Shown here: positions 45,392 through 59,449 of the stretch, in pieces | How the letters are laid out: every line of letters begins with the position of its first letter | Position numbering within the stretch: position 1 is the first letter of the stretch | NCBI GenBank assembly: GCA_014898415.1 | Contig: RCTD01000001.1 | Coordinates: 4,154,001-4,218,000 of the forward strand | Length of the DNA: 64,000 nucleotides | Direction of reading: 5' to 3' | DNA from: Stromatinia cepivora | Lineage: Eukaryota > Ascomycota > Leotiomycetes > Helotiales > Sclerotiniaceae | Position numbers and translations under genes: made by a program | Notes under the pieces: generated by a model | The model's database searches: none | Told to the model about the DNA's origin: nothing | Seen by the model: the letters and a program-made list of their open reading frames with translations, nothing else

Positions 45392-48300
45392 AAAAACAGG
45401 AAGAAAAGGCACGGATGCCCAAACAAATGATTGAGATGATAGATGATAGATGAAAAATGGGAGTGTGGTGGTCTCATGAGAAAAGACCTGTGGGAGATTG
45501 TTGGGGGCGCTCTAGAATCGATTCCGGGGTGCGGCAGAGATATGAAGATGGGAAATATTCCGAAAGAAATGGGGAGGATGTGGATGATGACCATTCGGAG
45601 GACGAGGATAAATCCTACAGTGTTGATAATGATAAAGATAGCGAAACATAGCAAGGCAATGGAAATAGAATGAGAGCAGTTACTTTCTTTCTATAATGGA
45701 ACTATGCCATTCAACCGAATTCTATGAACACTGCGGCTACCCGCACATTTTCAGCAGGCTGCTTAATAATAACGTAATGATGAGTGAGGAAATGGTTTGA
45801 AACAGGGTCATGAAGCCTTCTTTTGTAGTTTGGACGAAAGATTATGCGAAGGCAATTGATAACTCTCCGTCCCAATCTTTCTGACCGAATGGGGGCCGGG
45901 GGGGTCATAGACGTGGTACAGAAATACAACCACCAAGGTATACTTTTCTATACTTCCACGTTATCGTTGAGTTCATCTTGAGCCCAGCTTACTTGGTGAG
46001 ACCTTTCCGACAGTTATGATCTCTATAATTGCAAGACAGATTTCAAACAGGAGTTCCAAATTACATTTTTCATCTTGACACTCAGCCTTGAGCTCATCAG
46101 ATGTATGCACCCTCCTCATTATACTTGCCACGTTCAATCACACTGGTTCCAAGCTGTACCCCCACATCATTATTACCATGGCTGTTGTCCAAATCTCTTC
46201 TCCTGCAACAATATACACAACAATTGCAAGTTGTAATCCCCTTTCCCTCGTCAATTCCAGATGAAATTGTTACATCTCACTCTTCAAAGTCCTTACCCCA
46301 GGTAAACGAATTCTTCAGAACGGGAGAGTAATCCCTTTAGGAATCCTTTGCGTACGAGAGGTCAAGTTCGTCACACAATTCTCCACTCACGATTTTCAAT
46401 CCCCATCTTTCCACTTATCTAGCAGCCCGATGCAATTCGTTGCCCCATTCTCCATCTACACTCTCACCCAACCCTTCTATGCCCATTCGCCTAACCATCT
46501 CATTTCCCACTGTCCCGAGGTACTCCACCTCTGCACCTCTCCATACGCACCCTACCTGCCTTACTCCATCTCCGATTCACCACCACCTTTCTTTCTTTCT
46601 TTCTTCCTCTTCAAATCCTATTTTGACCAATAGAAAAGTACCACGACGTAGTATCCACCCCTATACCCCGACACCTGGCATTGACTCCTCATTTTACTTA
46701 TCTCTTACCCTCCTCGAAGCACTCACTACCCCATGAAAGCCGATGCAGGAAACTTCTTACAGTGTGGTGGAAGAGATTTCCCTCCCACAGCCACACCTGC
46801 GCCTCCATACCAATATACCCATGCTGGTATGTTGTTCCAGTAGAATAACTCACGTGACATGTGCAATTTCAAGCTTTTGTTGCACATCTGAACACCCTCT
46901 TCATGCATATAGCTCCAAATCCAATTCCCGTCGCAAACCCTCTTTGCTCCCCACTCATAAACATGCCATGCTACCTTGCCATTTCATCTCAACCCATACA
47001 TCTCCCCTCCTCTTCTCCAACCCGACAGACAACTCAGGCTCTCAGCCCAACTCAAACTCAAACTCAAATTCAAACTTTAATCCATCCATCCATCCATAAC
47101 TCCACGCTTCCTCAATCCCTCCATCCATCCTCCTCCTCCCAAGCACCCACATTAATCACCATATATCGCCCAACAAAACAACACAACACAATATAAAAGT
47201 AGAGGGAAAAGCCGATGGCTGGCATCCACCCACTCCCCTCCCACTCCCACTCCCAACACCCTGAACTCCACCAGCTACTCTATCCACATGACATGACAGC
47301 TCACCGCACCCTTCAAATCACGTGAGATGTGATATCGAACTACTTACAGAGGATACCAACCTACCCTTATCTTCTCTCAATCTCCCAATCTCACATTTAA
47401 ATAATTCAAAAAATCAATTCAAAATTCATAATTCAATAGAATTAACCACATACTAAATTCAAATCCCAAGATACATCCCCAGATAAGATAGAATTAACAC
47501 TCCTTCATTCACACCACTCACTAATTTATTTTATTTTGTTGATACATATATACCACGGATAGTACCCGTACCCCTAATGTACCAAGGGAAAAAGCCAGCC
47601 TCTTACGCACTATAGCACTAGATACTGAAACATACGAAGATTAGGGGTATCTGTACTCTAGTACCCCGAAATTATTCTGGTAAACCGAAAATCATTACCA
47701 GACTTTGTATTTCGTAAGCCCTAGAAACAGTAGTATAGTGCGTAATCTTCTTACAATTTTAAGGGTTCAGTGAAAATGCAGTGATAAATAGTCAAGTTGA
47801 TTGTATGATAATCTGTCTATTTATATTTCCTTCGTATCTTGTACATCCAGTTCAATTCCCTTCAGTCCAGCTAAATATTTACACAGTAAATAAAACAAAT
47901 GAGGTGTTCCCCGAAGAAATCGCTCAAAGTGCTAAAAATGTCATATCTCATAAAGGTACATGAAGTACACTGCCATCATTGCCTGTTCTCCCATGCACAT
48001 GTATGCATTGTAACTCCCGTCCATCCCAAATATCAAAATATCTCCTCGGCCCCTTGCCCTGAGACCTAAAAATATCCTCCTCAAACTATGAATGTCCACC
48101 TCCATTCAATCCTCAAGATCAAATGGTGAAGGAAAAAAGAACTAAGACAAGAAAAACCCTCATGATATGCATCAGTGACATCACCTGGCATTTTCCCCCA
48201 AAAACCACTCAAGCTACACAAGCACTTTTTCCTCTAGAGAATTTTTCGAGCCCCATTAATTACCAAACCAATCATAAAGGTTCCACGCTCTGTGGGGTAT

Positions 48301-48976
48301 TTGGGAAAGACGGATAAAATGCAAGGATAAAAAGATTGCAAACCATGTAATCTTTTCTCTTGGCGTAATGATGAGGAAGAGAGGCTGTGTGCATGCGTTT
48401 TTGTTGAGGATATATTATTCTTTTTGATAGTCGTGCTTTTTCTGGAAAAAAGTGAGTGGAAGATATTTTCGGTATTTTTGACTTGTGATGGCTCGAGTTG
48501 GTGGTTATATCAAGAATGAGATAATGTTGTAGAGTGAGGTTGTAATGAATTTGGCTGTGTACGTCGTAATGCAGTCGTTTGGCGGGGTAGATGTACTGGT
48601 GGTGATGCGATGTGACGCGACACAATCACACATCTGAGCGCTTCTGCGTTGCGGTATCGTGTAACACGTGTGTACATTGATCTTTCACCAAGAGGTAATG
48701 GTAATGTATGGTATAATATCTCAAATGGTAGTACTGTATCGTAACAAATCGGTATCGATAATAGGTCCAATCGTGCCATCAAATCATAACTCCATACTCC
48801 AGATCCCATTTCCCTTTCCATGCCCTTCTTTACAGAAAGTATTCCTTTAACTCCAATCAACTCCATGGTATCCACCTCTCCGTCCTCCATTCCCTGATCA
48901 TTTCTTGCGTTGTTGTTGTTAAGTTGTGATTGTCGCACTGTATGCTCTCTTCGAAACCCCTTCTTCAATCCTCGCT
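45392..48976. other. gene-poor region, pyrimidine-rich on the + strand
   Basis: About 3.6 kb with no supportable gene. From 46,100 to 47,320 the + strand is C/T-rich (CCATCCATCCATCC near 47,080, CTCAAACTCAAACTC near 47,050), giving Ser/Pro/His-rich frames of up to 118 codons that look compositional. A small MITE-like element lies at 47,603-47,745. The 164-codon minus frame at 48,510-49,004 overlaps the gene at 48,977 in another frame and is not supported. The 47.4-47.5 kb stretch is A-rich. Confidence 0.5.
47603..47745. mobile_element. small MITE-like inverted-repeat element, 143 bp
   Basis: Perfect 12-bp ends (TTACGCACTATA ... TATAGTGCGTAA) enclose 119 bp. The inverted match may extend imperfectly inward. 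An internal hairpin (GGGGTA ... TACCCC) sits near 47,645-47,668. The TA within the outermost TTA/TAA could be the target duplication, leaving CGCACTATA ends. There is no coding capacity. A single copy in the window means mobility is inferred, not shown. Confidence 0.45.
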
Positions 48977-49270
48977 TCACTTGTAACCAACCATTTTTGC
49001 ACAACGATCACAATAATACAGGTTGTGACCAAATCGCACCATTCCACTGGCACTTGCATCATCTGTGCTGACTCTTCGTAGCTCGTTGCCGTGATATTGC
49101 ATTGTACTGATGGTTTCGACAGTTTTGGCACATCGTGAACAGCGCATAACTTCTACCCTTGGTTCCATAGAGTATGAGGAGGAAGAGGAGGAGGAGGAGG
49201 AGGAGGATGAGGAGGATGAGGATGAGGTTGAAGAATCTGAGGAGACTCTGGAGAATGCGAAAGATGACAT
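48977..49270 (-). CDS. small CxxC/CxxC zinc-binding-like protein, 97 aa
   Basis: Single exon from the ATG at 49270 (MSSFAFSRVSSDSS). A second in-frame ATG 15 codons upstream is less likely. Residues 9-34 are a nearly pure serine tract. The ordered part contains EVMRCSRCAKTVET (C44, C47) and GHNLYYCDRCAKMVGYK (C87, C90). The two CxxC pairs lie 40 residues apart, as in a treble-clef or zinc-ribbon that binds one zinc. The C-terminus ends directly after the second pair. I recall similar short proteins with a Ser-rich start in related fungi, but know no function. The acidic frame on the opposite strand (49,110-49,298) is the antisense of the serine tract. Confidence 0.75.
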   Translation of the reverse strand: MSSFAFSRVSSDSSTSSSSSSSSSSSSSSSSSYSMEPRVEVMRCSRCAKTVETISTMQYHGNELRRVSTDDASASGMVRFGHNLYYCDRCAKMVGYK

Positions 49271-49712
49271 TGTGTATATATGTATCGTATTATGGTGAGG
49301 TATGGTGATGTGCAAGCGAAGAGATGATTTTTCGTAGCAGTGAGGTGTTGTGTCTTTTGTATAATTCTTTATATCGTTGATCGTTGAAAGTGTGATGGGT
49401 TATCGAGTATATGATATATCTCAGAAGACCCCTACACAAGATATAATGTGTTTCGGAATGGTTGTACTTGATATGTACCTTCGTTCACCAAAACAGAAAA
49501 AGCGACAGATCCTTGGCTTGAAGTTGCAGGCAGATGCAACGGTAGTAATATGTATAAGAATTTTAAGTGCTGCGCAATGTTGTACGGACTAGGTGGCTCG
49601 GTGGATCAAAAACTGGAAAAGAAGAAGTTTTTTACAACTTTCGAAGCGGCTTTTCGGACTTTGACACTAAATTATCCAGATTGATAAGAGTGAGTAATGA
49701 AATGATTCCGTT

Positions 49713-49747
49713 AAATGCCAATGCCAATGCCAATGCCAATGCCAATG
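49713..49747. repeat. (AATGCC)n microsatellite
   Basis: About six tandem copies of AATGCC. They give Asn-Ala, Met-Pro and His-Trp runs in different frames. Confidence 0.9.
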
Positions 49748-51519
49748 AGGAGCCTTATTCAAGTAGTCGAAATCAAGGCGGGGAGGAAGTCGTCTCAAGA
49801 TTTTCTTAATTTTTCCCAACAGGGACCGAAGTCTTTTTCCAAGAAGACTGATCGAAATATTAGTTTTCGATCTCAAGGCTGCTCCAAGGGTATGGAACAA
49901 GGAGTGAAGCTATTCTGAACAAGGTATTCAGAATGTAGATCAGCGACGGGGATATTTGATGTTGAAAGGGTGTGCAGTGTGCACCCGTTGTGCGCTTGTT
50001 TAGCTAGTTTTGATATGAAGAAAAGATCTGGTTGCGAAAAGAATTTGATTGATCTTATGTTTTGATGAGGTAAAGCGGGGAAAATAATCTTTCAAAATTC
50101 TTGTCCGAGGTTACGCGTAATAACTTTGTTATGTCTCTGAAACAATTGATAAGGACCCAATGATACGTATCTTTTTCACTTGGATTGTGATAAGAGTAGA
50201 CAGGTGATTGTGTGGTCTGATACAAATGAAAATGGGGCCTTGTCTAATAAATTGTAGTTGTCTTATAGATTGTGGAAATAAACGCCCAAAGCATTCGAGT
50301 ATGCAGTCGTAATTATTTTCGTACTTCGACAAGTGGATTTCGGAGTATAAGTCACCACTTTTGAGGGAATTAATTGTTATTATTGATGACTATGCTTATA
50401 CGGAACTGGCGGGTAGCAGACTGACTACTTGTAGTAAATCGGTATCGTCGGGTTCATTACCTCCGTGTACAGTGTAGTGCATACGGATTGCTGGAAACTG
50501 TTGTGCGTATTCGGTTGCTAATTGATGAAGGGGCTAAAGAATTGTTTTTAGAAAGTACTCCGTAGAGTGGTGTAGTTTTAGTCCCTGTGGCGATGTGAAA
50601 TCGATTTGTTCCCTGAAGATCGAATGGGAATCACCCGTGAGTTGTGGGGAGTATTGGCAGAGTATTGAATTATCAACAGATCTTCTACTTCTTTGAGTAT
50701 AAAACGCATGCGGGAAACCGGGGAACTGGTCCAAGTATATGCTGTCGGTTCATAATATGGTCGATCAAACCAAATACCATGTAAACATCACCACTCCCTG
50801 TCTCCTTTACACCACTCGAGTACCCCATCTACTCCAAATCAGTGACTTTACTTTTGCATTCTAGGTTAGCCGCAATATCAGTGAACAGCACGCCAATTAG
50901 ATTTCAGCATTCGGTTTCTTCAGAATTCAGAATTGCTGCCGGAAAATCCTCTTCACTCGGGGCAAATCGCTCACCATTACTGAACATGTCTCCACTGAAG
51001 GTTCAAGGTTGGGAGTCCTACTGGTAGGTACCGAAGAAATAATCCTACTTTATTAAACTTTCAACTATAATCAGTTTCACTGTGCCCAATTGTCTTGGGA
51101 ACGAGACATCAGCAGAAGATCAAAATCTCTTAGGTTTGATAAGAGCGGTTTTCGGGAACAATATCAGTCCCGAAAACTCAAGGTTAATACCAACTCCAAA
51201 GTCTAACCCAACCTTATCTCCTTTTCCCCTTTCAACAAACCCAAGGATTCGACGGATCTACTTGTCCTTAATTTGACGGCCAAAGGTTGGGAATTCATGG
51301 GAGCTACGATCATTGGTTGAGAACCCTTATCCAACCCCTCTTTTCTTAAACCTAAGGTTGTCCTTCTCGTTCTGGCAAAAAAATGAATTCTCCGACCCAA
51401 ACAAAAAGGAAATGCCCGAAAAACAATCTCCATTAAAAAAAGAATCAAAATAAGCTCGTCAAGTGACTCAGAAAATGTCCACGGGTCTCTTGGGCATGAT
51501 CGTATTGGTATAAGCTTAC

Positions 51520-51557
51520 CATACATACATACATACATACATACATACATACATACA
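51520..51557. repeat. (CATA)n microsatellite
   Basis: About nine tandem copies of the tetranucleotide CATA/ATAC. A candidate polymorphic marker. Confidence 0.95.
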
Positions 51558-53673
51558 AATGAAGCCGCAATATATGTCCGCCTCGCATCGAGAAACTTTA
51601 AGAGATCAGTGGTTTTCTTAAGGCGCTACTCAAAGCATAGGGCTTGTCGATGCCGATGAACTTCAAGAGCTTGTCATGTACCTGTGCGTTAAAATCGTGG
51701 CCCAACCCAACAGAAATCCCCTTTTATCATCCGTGAAATTGTATCAGTACTCATTTTTATCATTAGGGCGATCGAATAAAGATCGATATGGAGATAATTC
51801 TATCGAATTCATGGATCTGCCGAATCTATCGAAAATATTGGGGCCTGCATAGATTTGTCAGAAAGTAGGGGACAATCTGATCGGAGCTAGTTATAAGATT
51901 GAGATCTGATGTACCCATGATACTTCCGTCTACTTGCACTTTATAAGAGATGCAGAATAATTTTCGGAAATCTGGTCAGAAACAATTACTTACGATGCCT
52001 CAAGAATTATCTCCGTCTAGTCTAGTCTAGCCTTGAGTTTTGAAAATTACATGTGAAGAATAAGTTCAACGTTGTGAAAGCCACAATTAGCGGATGTGGC
52101 TTATCTGCATTCATAGTATTGTTAGGTAACCCCATTAGGCGTTAGATTCTCTGGGAACATTTGAACGGAGAAAATCCTCCTTTAATTAATTTGCATCAAA
52201 ATCCACTTTGTATGTTTCGATAATCAGTAATCACCAAAGCACATGGTACACTTGTATCAACTTGCCAATCCATAAACCGCATGCTCCCCTCACGATCTCG
52301 ATCTGTATATCAATTGTAGGTATTGAGTAAACTATCAAACTCGATACTTAGGCTATGCGATCAGACTAGCAACCAGCAGCTCGCCGACCACCTTTTCTTC
52401 TCGCATAGTTTTTCCACATCAACCTTATTCTACCCCGCGGACTCCGCAATCACCGCAATATCCATTTGAATTTAAGTTCCATGTCAAACAGTCCCAAATA
52501 CCAACGAAGTGTGGTATCTTCAGCAGGCTAAGCTGGTGGTGTGATGGTCATATGGCTAAGAGGATAACTTTAAGCTTCAGAACTTTTCTTATCGGACTCC
52601 AGGTCTACAAAGTCACCACCGAGGGGAATGCCAATGGTTACCTGTAACTCGAATAATATATTACAAATTCTACGCGTCCCAAGGTAAGGCTGTGCAGTGC
52701 TGCAGTACTTGGCTTAGTCACTGCCTCGATGAATATGAATGCGAGTTATGGCCAAGACTGATAAATGAGCATGTTGTACTACTGAGCGTACGTGATGATG
52801 AGATTTCAACAACAGCATGTTTGACATGTGGGAATTCTATAGCTTCGGTACTGATACACGATCCATGGTATTCATTGACCTGCTGATCACTTACCCCAAA
52901 ATCTATTCTTGGCTAGAAAGTGACTGGAAGTGGCTAGTTACTTACCACTACTGATTCCTCTTGGGTATTTTCCGATAATCTGGATGTTAACAAACGGAAA
53001 GGAGCGGCTGCCGGGTACCGAACGCTTTGACAACCATTGATCTGGTCTCGAGGTTGGTGATAGCTTCATTTTCCCTATTCTACCTAGATCATAGATGGAC
53101 TAGGTTTTAATCTATATGACCGCCAATAATGTCGTTGTCATGCTATGTCCATGCAAATACATAGCAATAGTCTGAGACGATCTGGACTTGAAGCTTGTGG
53201 TTCGTTCAAGTTCCCAGACCGTTTGAGCTTCATTATAACTTGGAAGTTGAAGCTAGGAGCTATGACTTCCATAATCTCTTTCTTAATGACGGCACCTCAC
53301 TGTACTCCTAATCACCTATCATTCTTCGAGGCTCGTCATATTACAATGTGATGACAAACTATAAACTATCTCCGCCCTTAGTCCTCTTCAACGGCCCTAA
53401 GCCACTGGTTGCCGTAACATCCAGTAGTTAGATTTACTTTTATTTATTTTTTTCGGTACTTTCCTTTTATGGCTTCTTCGAAGTTCGATCAAGATTCTTC
53501 TTAATTTTAACCTTAACGTTCGATGAAATTCTGTGGATTGGAGCTTGATATCAATAGTTTCACATGCCAACCACTATCTCGGTATGTGTTCTGATGATCG
53601 CGTGTTCGACTTTCTTAGCCAACGAACAAAGCTTCCTAAGTATTCAAATGTTTATTGATCGTAAATAGTGGCA

Positions 53674-53684
53674 TGGTATCAGAG
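53674..53684 (+). other. possible Ty1/copia primer-binding site
   Basis: TGGTATCAGAG equals the complement of the 3' end of initiator-Met tRNA, the usual primer site of Ty1/copia retroelements, just after a CA dinucleotide (GTGGCA) that could end a long terminal repeat. No second LTR, gag or pol frame is visible downstream. An 11-base match can occur by chance, so this is weak. Confidence 0.25.
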
Positions 53685-55300
53685 AATCCAGAAGCCCTTG
53701 CGGCCCTGGTTGAGGTCTACTCGGTCACCATTCTTCAATCAGACTCTGCTCTGAATTGAATACAAAGACTCAAAGTTCTGGACCATTCATGATACCATTT
53801 CGGTATATACCTCTTCAAATATGAATCCAAAAATGAAAAAAGGACCCCTAATTTCACAATTTTCATGCACAGTGATGAAGTACAACCATATGGCTGAATT
53901 AGAAGTCAGGTGACTTGATCTAGACCCTTCTTTTTCTCGTAAAATTGTCCTCGGTACGAGCCTTGTGAGGACGAAACCAAAAGTTTCCGGGTTTTTTTCC
54001 CTCCCCTGCTAATGTTTTCGGTCACCATAAAACAAGAAAGGAGAAGGAGATCATCATTAAAGAAACGAGGTTTCTTAAAATAAAGATCCTGGATCTCTGG
54101 GGTCGAGGTTCTTCTCAAATTGAAATCGTTCTAGAAGTTTAGATTTTGATTAACTCCCCATTTTTCTTTTTCTGCAGAGAAACAATCTACCAATAAGCGG
54201 GGAAGGGAAAATTAGAAGAGGGCATCTATCTATCTTCTAGAGTCTCTAAACGAGGTAGACAAGACACAGCTGCGTGAATTAGGAGATCAGAAGTCTAGAA
54301 GTTTTTCATATCTCCTTAAAGGTGCACTTTTGACAGATGTGGGGCGCCAGTGCATATACTCAAGATTACTGCCATGTGGTGGTAAAGGGGGCCCCGAGTG
54401 GGGTGGGATCATCAGAATCTAGAACATGTTCTTTTTTCATCTTTGGACGTATCAGAATTGTGGAAAATTTCGATCCACGAACCATGATCGTCAAAATAAA
54501 ACCGGACATCAATTTTGAGGATATACTCCGCAGTTGAATTGGGAAAGGAGAATTGAATCGTAAGGTTTTGCGTGGGTGGGCCATATACGCATTGAGAGAT
54601 GCCACGGTGTCTTTTACATGTGTCCTCGATCTTGAGGAACTCGCAGTGTGTGGTGAAAATGTGAAGGCTTATCGACGTTTCTGTTTCCTCTGTGACCATG
54701 TTTCATTGCTGGGTAAAGTCTGCATGTCAATTACATGCGATAAATCGAGGATGTCCGACTCTGCTAAGTCTGCGGATGGCAGATATAGAGCTTGGGCTTC
54801 TCAAGTGCTGGCTTGATGTCGTGGCGACAGCCTCGGTGTCAGCGAGCAGTGTGATATGTGTGATATGCGATGTTCCGGACTTAAAAGGGGCTCTCAATAA
54901 GCAAAATCACAAAATCGCACGTTGCAGCTTTTGAGAGGAATCTCGTTCTTAGCCGCGATATCTTGGCCCATCCAACTTCACCACCTGACGAACTCTTGTG
55001 CTGGTGAACAGTATTGACCATTTCTACTGTGGCGGTCTTGTTGGGCAGCTCTGGACATATGGCCTCTTTTCAGAACGTGGGTCATGATCATGATTTAAAG
55101 TTGTGAGTGTACTTTAAGGTCGTGAATTGAGGATTGATGCGAAAGTCGAAAAATGCATACCAAGGTACTCCTCTCTCTACCTTTCGAGGGCACCATCATT
55201 TCTTAAGCGACCCTCCCCCTCCAAAACACTTTCTCGAAAACATGATCAAGCCCATTAAATGATAAGACATTGGGCTGCAGTTGCTAAGTACGGCATATGT

Positions 55301-55315
55301 CCCCCCCCCCCCCCC
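55301..55315. repeat. poly-C tract
   Basis: A run of 15 C residues followed by AAGAACG. Confidence 0.95.
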
Positions 55316-57424
55316 AAGAACGTCCGGCTATTATTCCAAATCTCGTTAAAGTATCCCCGATCCGTTGAATCTCTACACATAACATCTCGGAGAAAATCAG
55401 AATATTTACTAAATATGCAGAAATATTTTCAACCTCTATCTATCCGATATTTCTGATTTTTATCCAAACAATGCCCGATCTTCCGGAATCTCCACAGATG
55501 ATAATTTGGGTATAGTAACCGGATAGTATCCATGGACCATAGGTGGCTTGCCAAATGCCCTGCTAAGAAATACCTGTAGATGACTGAGCGTTATCAGATA
55601 CCAAAAAACTAAAAAGATAGATTTGATTATTTATCCCCCTATTCGTGGAAAGGTAGCTGTTGTTTGGTGTTGAGAACAAAAGGGATGGGATAGCAAAACC
55701 CAATATTTACATATCGTTTGGAAAGAAAGGGTATGGGGAAATATAATCAAAACGGTTAGTTCTGTTCTGTTGCGCGTGAAAGAATGATTGTTATTTGATG
55801 TAATACTTATACCATGCGCCCTTTTCCATGGACCGTTGCTCATGGGAGGATAATTCTTACCTGGCGTTGATGAAGGGAAGGGATTGGTTTTTATGTTCTC
55901 GGTTGAAGTTGAATGAGAGGAAATAAGACTCAGAGTATAAGAAAATGAAAATTGGTTGTCTAGATAGTGTATAGACCTACACACATTCAACGTGGCAGTA
56001 ACTCTGTTGGCATGGGGGAGTAGCTGTACCGTATCAATAGCCTCGTCCTTGATGCAGGAAACGGGGAGGAGATGAATCATTATGAATCGTGGATAGGTTG
56101 AGACGGGCTTCATATTGCTGGTATTTACTTGTTTCTCGGTCTATACATCCATCACGTACACAAAGATCCGAAGACAATGATGATGTCATAGGTAACCTAA
56201 CAATTATGTTACCCGAATCTCAAGTGGGATGATACTCATTTATGCGATGTTCATTAACCGGTGTTAAACATCCATGGTTCTACCTACGGAGATCATTCCG
56301 GTTATATCCCTAGATTCTCACTTATAAAAATTTTGGCAGGTATAGAAGTACACAAATTCTACGAGTATATCTTCGTATTTACTGCATATCCCTGAATCTC
56401 CATACAATATTTTCATCAACCACCTGAATTTCCATGAGAGGTTATTGCTCTGGTAGGATCTCAAATGGCAATTATTAGTGCATAATACTACCAAAAAATA
56501 AACAGAAACCTTTAGAAATAAGGAAAAGGATATCACAGCATACAGTGTCTTTGATGATGATCGATGGCAAGTGTACTGGTATATTCACGTTGGTGTATAT
56601 ATATCCATCATGGATTGTGACTTGCAAATTGTGGTGCCGCGACGCTTGGACGCAGGATATGCATCTGATTCAGAGTTAGATATATGGGTACCGAGAAAGA
56701 GCTTTTTTGATTTTCACACACTTGATGGTTCGATCTTTCTTGCGGTTCTGGTGGCATCTTGATCATTGATATCTGCAGAGTAATTCGTTTGGAGCGCACA
56801 TACATGCATTTATTATACAGGCTGGTAAGGTTGCAGTGGTAATCTATATGTTTTACGCAGGTCGTCATGGAGGCGAGAATCATTATCTACTATAACTACC
56901 TAGTGCGGAACATCTAGAAAATAAAATTGTTACATGCATGTTTATGATCTGTCTATCGAAGACTCAAATAATGGATTCGCCTTGGCATTAACTTCATCCT
57001 ATGGATCGATTGCTAGCTCCGGCTTCAATCATCCTTAATCTCCCCCTTTAATCCAGGCGAACTTCTAATTTTATCTGATATCCATTCTCAGGTTCACTTT
57101 GCTCATTCTGGTCCTCATAACTTGAGGAAGCGCTAATGTCGTTTCTCTGAAGATGGCTGGCGCGTGTGCGCTCGTGTAGCATGGATGCATGCTGAAAAAA
57201 ACTGGATTTAATAAATGTTGAATGTGAGCATTGAGGAGTACTTAGTTTGGCGGAGATAGAGAAGAGAATTTGGCGTGTTCGATATAATACTCTTCATTCT
57301 GATGACCAGAACTGGTGTGATATATGTAGTATTTCTTTCTATCGATTTTGGAAGGCGTAGTTTTGGAGATTCGAATTCATTTTTGGAGAGGCATTATATT
57401 GTGACTTGCCGCTTTCATAATTTA

Positions 57425-57461
<37 letters not shown>
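57425..57461. repeat. (GTGCTC)n microsatellite
   Basis: About six tandem copies of GTGCTC, producing a Leu-Val run in one frame. Confidence 0.95.
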
Positions 57462-57462
<1 letters not shown>

Positions 57463-59449
57463 GATTGTTCTTAAGCTGAGACTCTGGGTCTGGAAAGTTC
57501 CTGGGAAGTTATTGGAAGTGCGATTGTATTGATATTTCTCTACAATAGTTAAACTTTGCAGTTCGGGGGTGGATCGTATGATTGCACATCTATTGCGCTT
57601 AGATCTAGATCAGTGTCAAAAACTGGACTCGAGAGAAATATGGAGTTGTCGCTCATTGTTGATTGATATTTGCACAAGTGGACAGAGGTAGATAAGTCCT
57701 CCCTTCACAGCTTCTTTGAAAGATTGAATTTTTTTTTAGGAGCATTGAGTTTTGGATAAATATTCCCCAGACGCACAGTGTCTTGTATGTGATCGCGGCA
57801 GTCCCGTGGTTTGGAGGTGCTTGCTCATTCGTAGTTTATGACAAAGTCATTCGCCACGTTGATAATGTGAAGATGGAGAAATGGATTAAAAAGAGAGTTT
57901 ATGTAGTATAAATGAAAATGGATCAAGGACCCAAAAGCGAACTGTTATACATTTTTTCCCTCTCATTACCGAGCAACCATAGCAACCCTCAAGATCGAAT
58001 CGCGTTTTGAATTTTCCCTGCCGTGGCGTCTCCGTTTTCGCCGGGGGATTTTGGGATGTCTGGGTTGGAGAGATATACCGGATCGCCGACACCATCATGG
58101 CATCGAGTGCATGCAGTATGGTCCTCGTTCACGTTCGCGACCTCCGCAAACACAAGCTGAGAGGTGATGTATTCGTATATCACGATCCATCATATATGGC
58201 GCGTATAATACAGCAACAGCAGCAAGAATTACAGTTGAATGATATGGTTGGAGACTCAATGGTTCTACAAGAATTTACGGCCTGCCTAGGAAAATGATCT
58301 GGAGAATCCTGAAGAAGAGAATGCTCGTTTAAATAGAGGACGTTCGCGGAATTCCAAAAAGCTCAATATGAACGTTTATACACGAAAGGAAGTGGAAAAT
58401 ATTCTCATGATTTTTGTCATCGCAAGGTTTGCAAGGTTCGGATGATCAGCTAATGTAGCTTGATCAATCAATACATTCCACAAATACATTGGCGGATAAA
58501 GAGTCGGAAAATGCCATCCTAAAAGGAAAGACTTTTGCATTCTCAAGAAAAGAGAATCTGTTTAACCAGCAAAAGACCATGCATGCATCTGGCACGATTC
58601 ACGCTCCCAGAGAAGAGAAAGAACTGAAGAGGATAATGACGAACCAAACACCATCCATGGCGTTTAATTTGATATCTGAAGTCTTCACCACAGACCTTCT
58701 ACAAATAAGAGAAGTTATACCCAGTTTGTCGAAGCTGATAAATATATTGCAACCCTTAATTTATGGCTACGCATAATCCAAGTCAAATGGCACCTGGCTT
58801 CTTAGGCCGGTATCTGAACCCCTCCGACAGGTAGATCTTCTACAATCAAGAAAAAGTATGCCGAGCTCTGTGCCCGCATAGTGTTAATGACAATCCGATC
58901 GCTTTTCACGAGATTGGTGAATGTTTCTTGATAGGGCGCTTAACCTATGACTTCCAGCGTTTCTATAAAAATAACCTAGATGCATGGGATTTCCTGATAT
59001 AGATCGATATGACGTCATTGCCTTTAATTCAATAAATAACAAAATTGATGATTGCACTGGTCTGGTAGCTATGGATGTTAAATTTGCGCAAAAATACTCG
59101 CAGGTGATTTATCTATCAGAAATGTGTTCAAGTTAACGGTTATTTATGGTGAGTGGTTACTCTTTCTTGTCCTAGATGTATTCGAGATGTAGTGGAAAGA
59201 TGGGTGGAATAAGCGCAGAAAGAGATGAATAAGTGAGGCTCAGAAGATATGTGTGCGGGGTTGGGAGGAGTATGTGGCGCTAGGTATGGCAATTCAAAAT
59301 GCAGTGGACTCGACTCGACTATACATCATATACTATCAAGTCACACATATATAATCTTAACTTTGAGCACTTTGTGAATAAATCACAGAATAGCATTTCC
59401 GTCAATTTATACTAGTTTACCTTGACAATGAAACTATTTACTATTTAGT

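Noticed and set aside
46430..47196. Ser/Pro/His-rich frames up to 118 codons
   Set aside because: They follow from C/T-rich composition and CCAT iterations; three frames are open at once.
49110..49298. Poly-Glu acidic frame on the + strand
   Set aside because: Antisense of the serine tract of the small CxxC gene; the minus frame has conserved-looking cysteines.
52540..52640. Possible tRNA-like segment (GTGATGGTCATATGGCTAAGAG)
   Set aside because: No matching acceptor stem or GGTTCRANNCC box at the right distance.
58489..58776. 95-codon frame reading like a protein fragment
   Set aside because: No ATG start, no domain and no extension by plausible introns; left as part of the gene-poor region.
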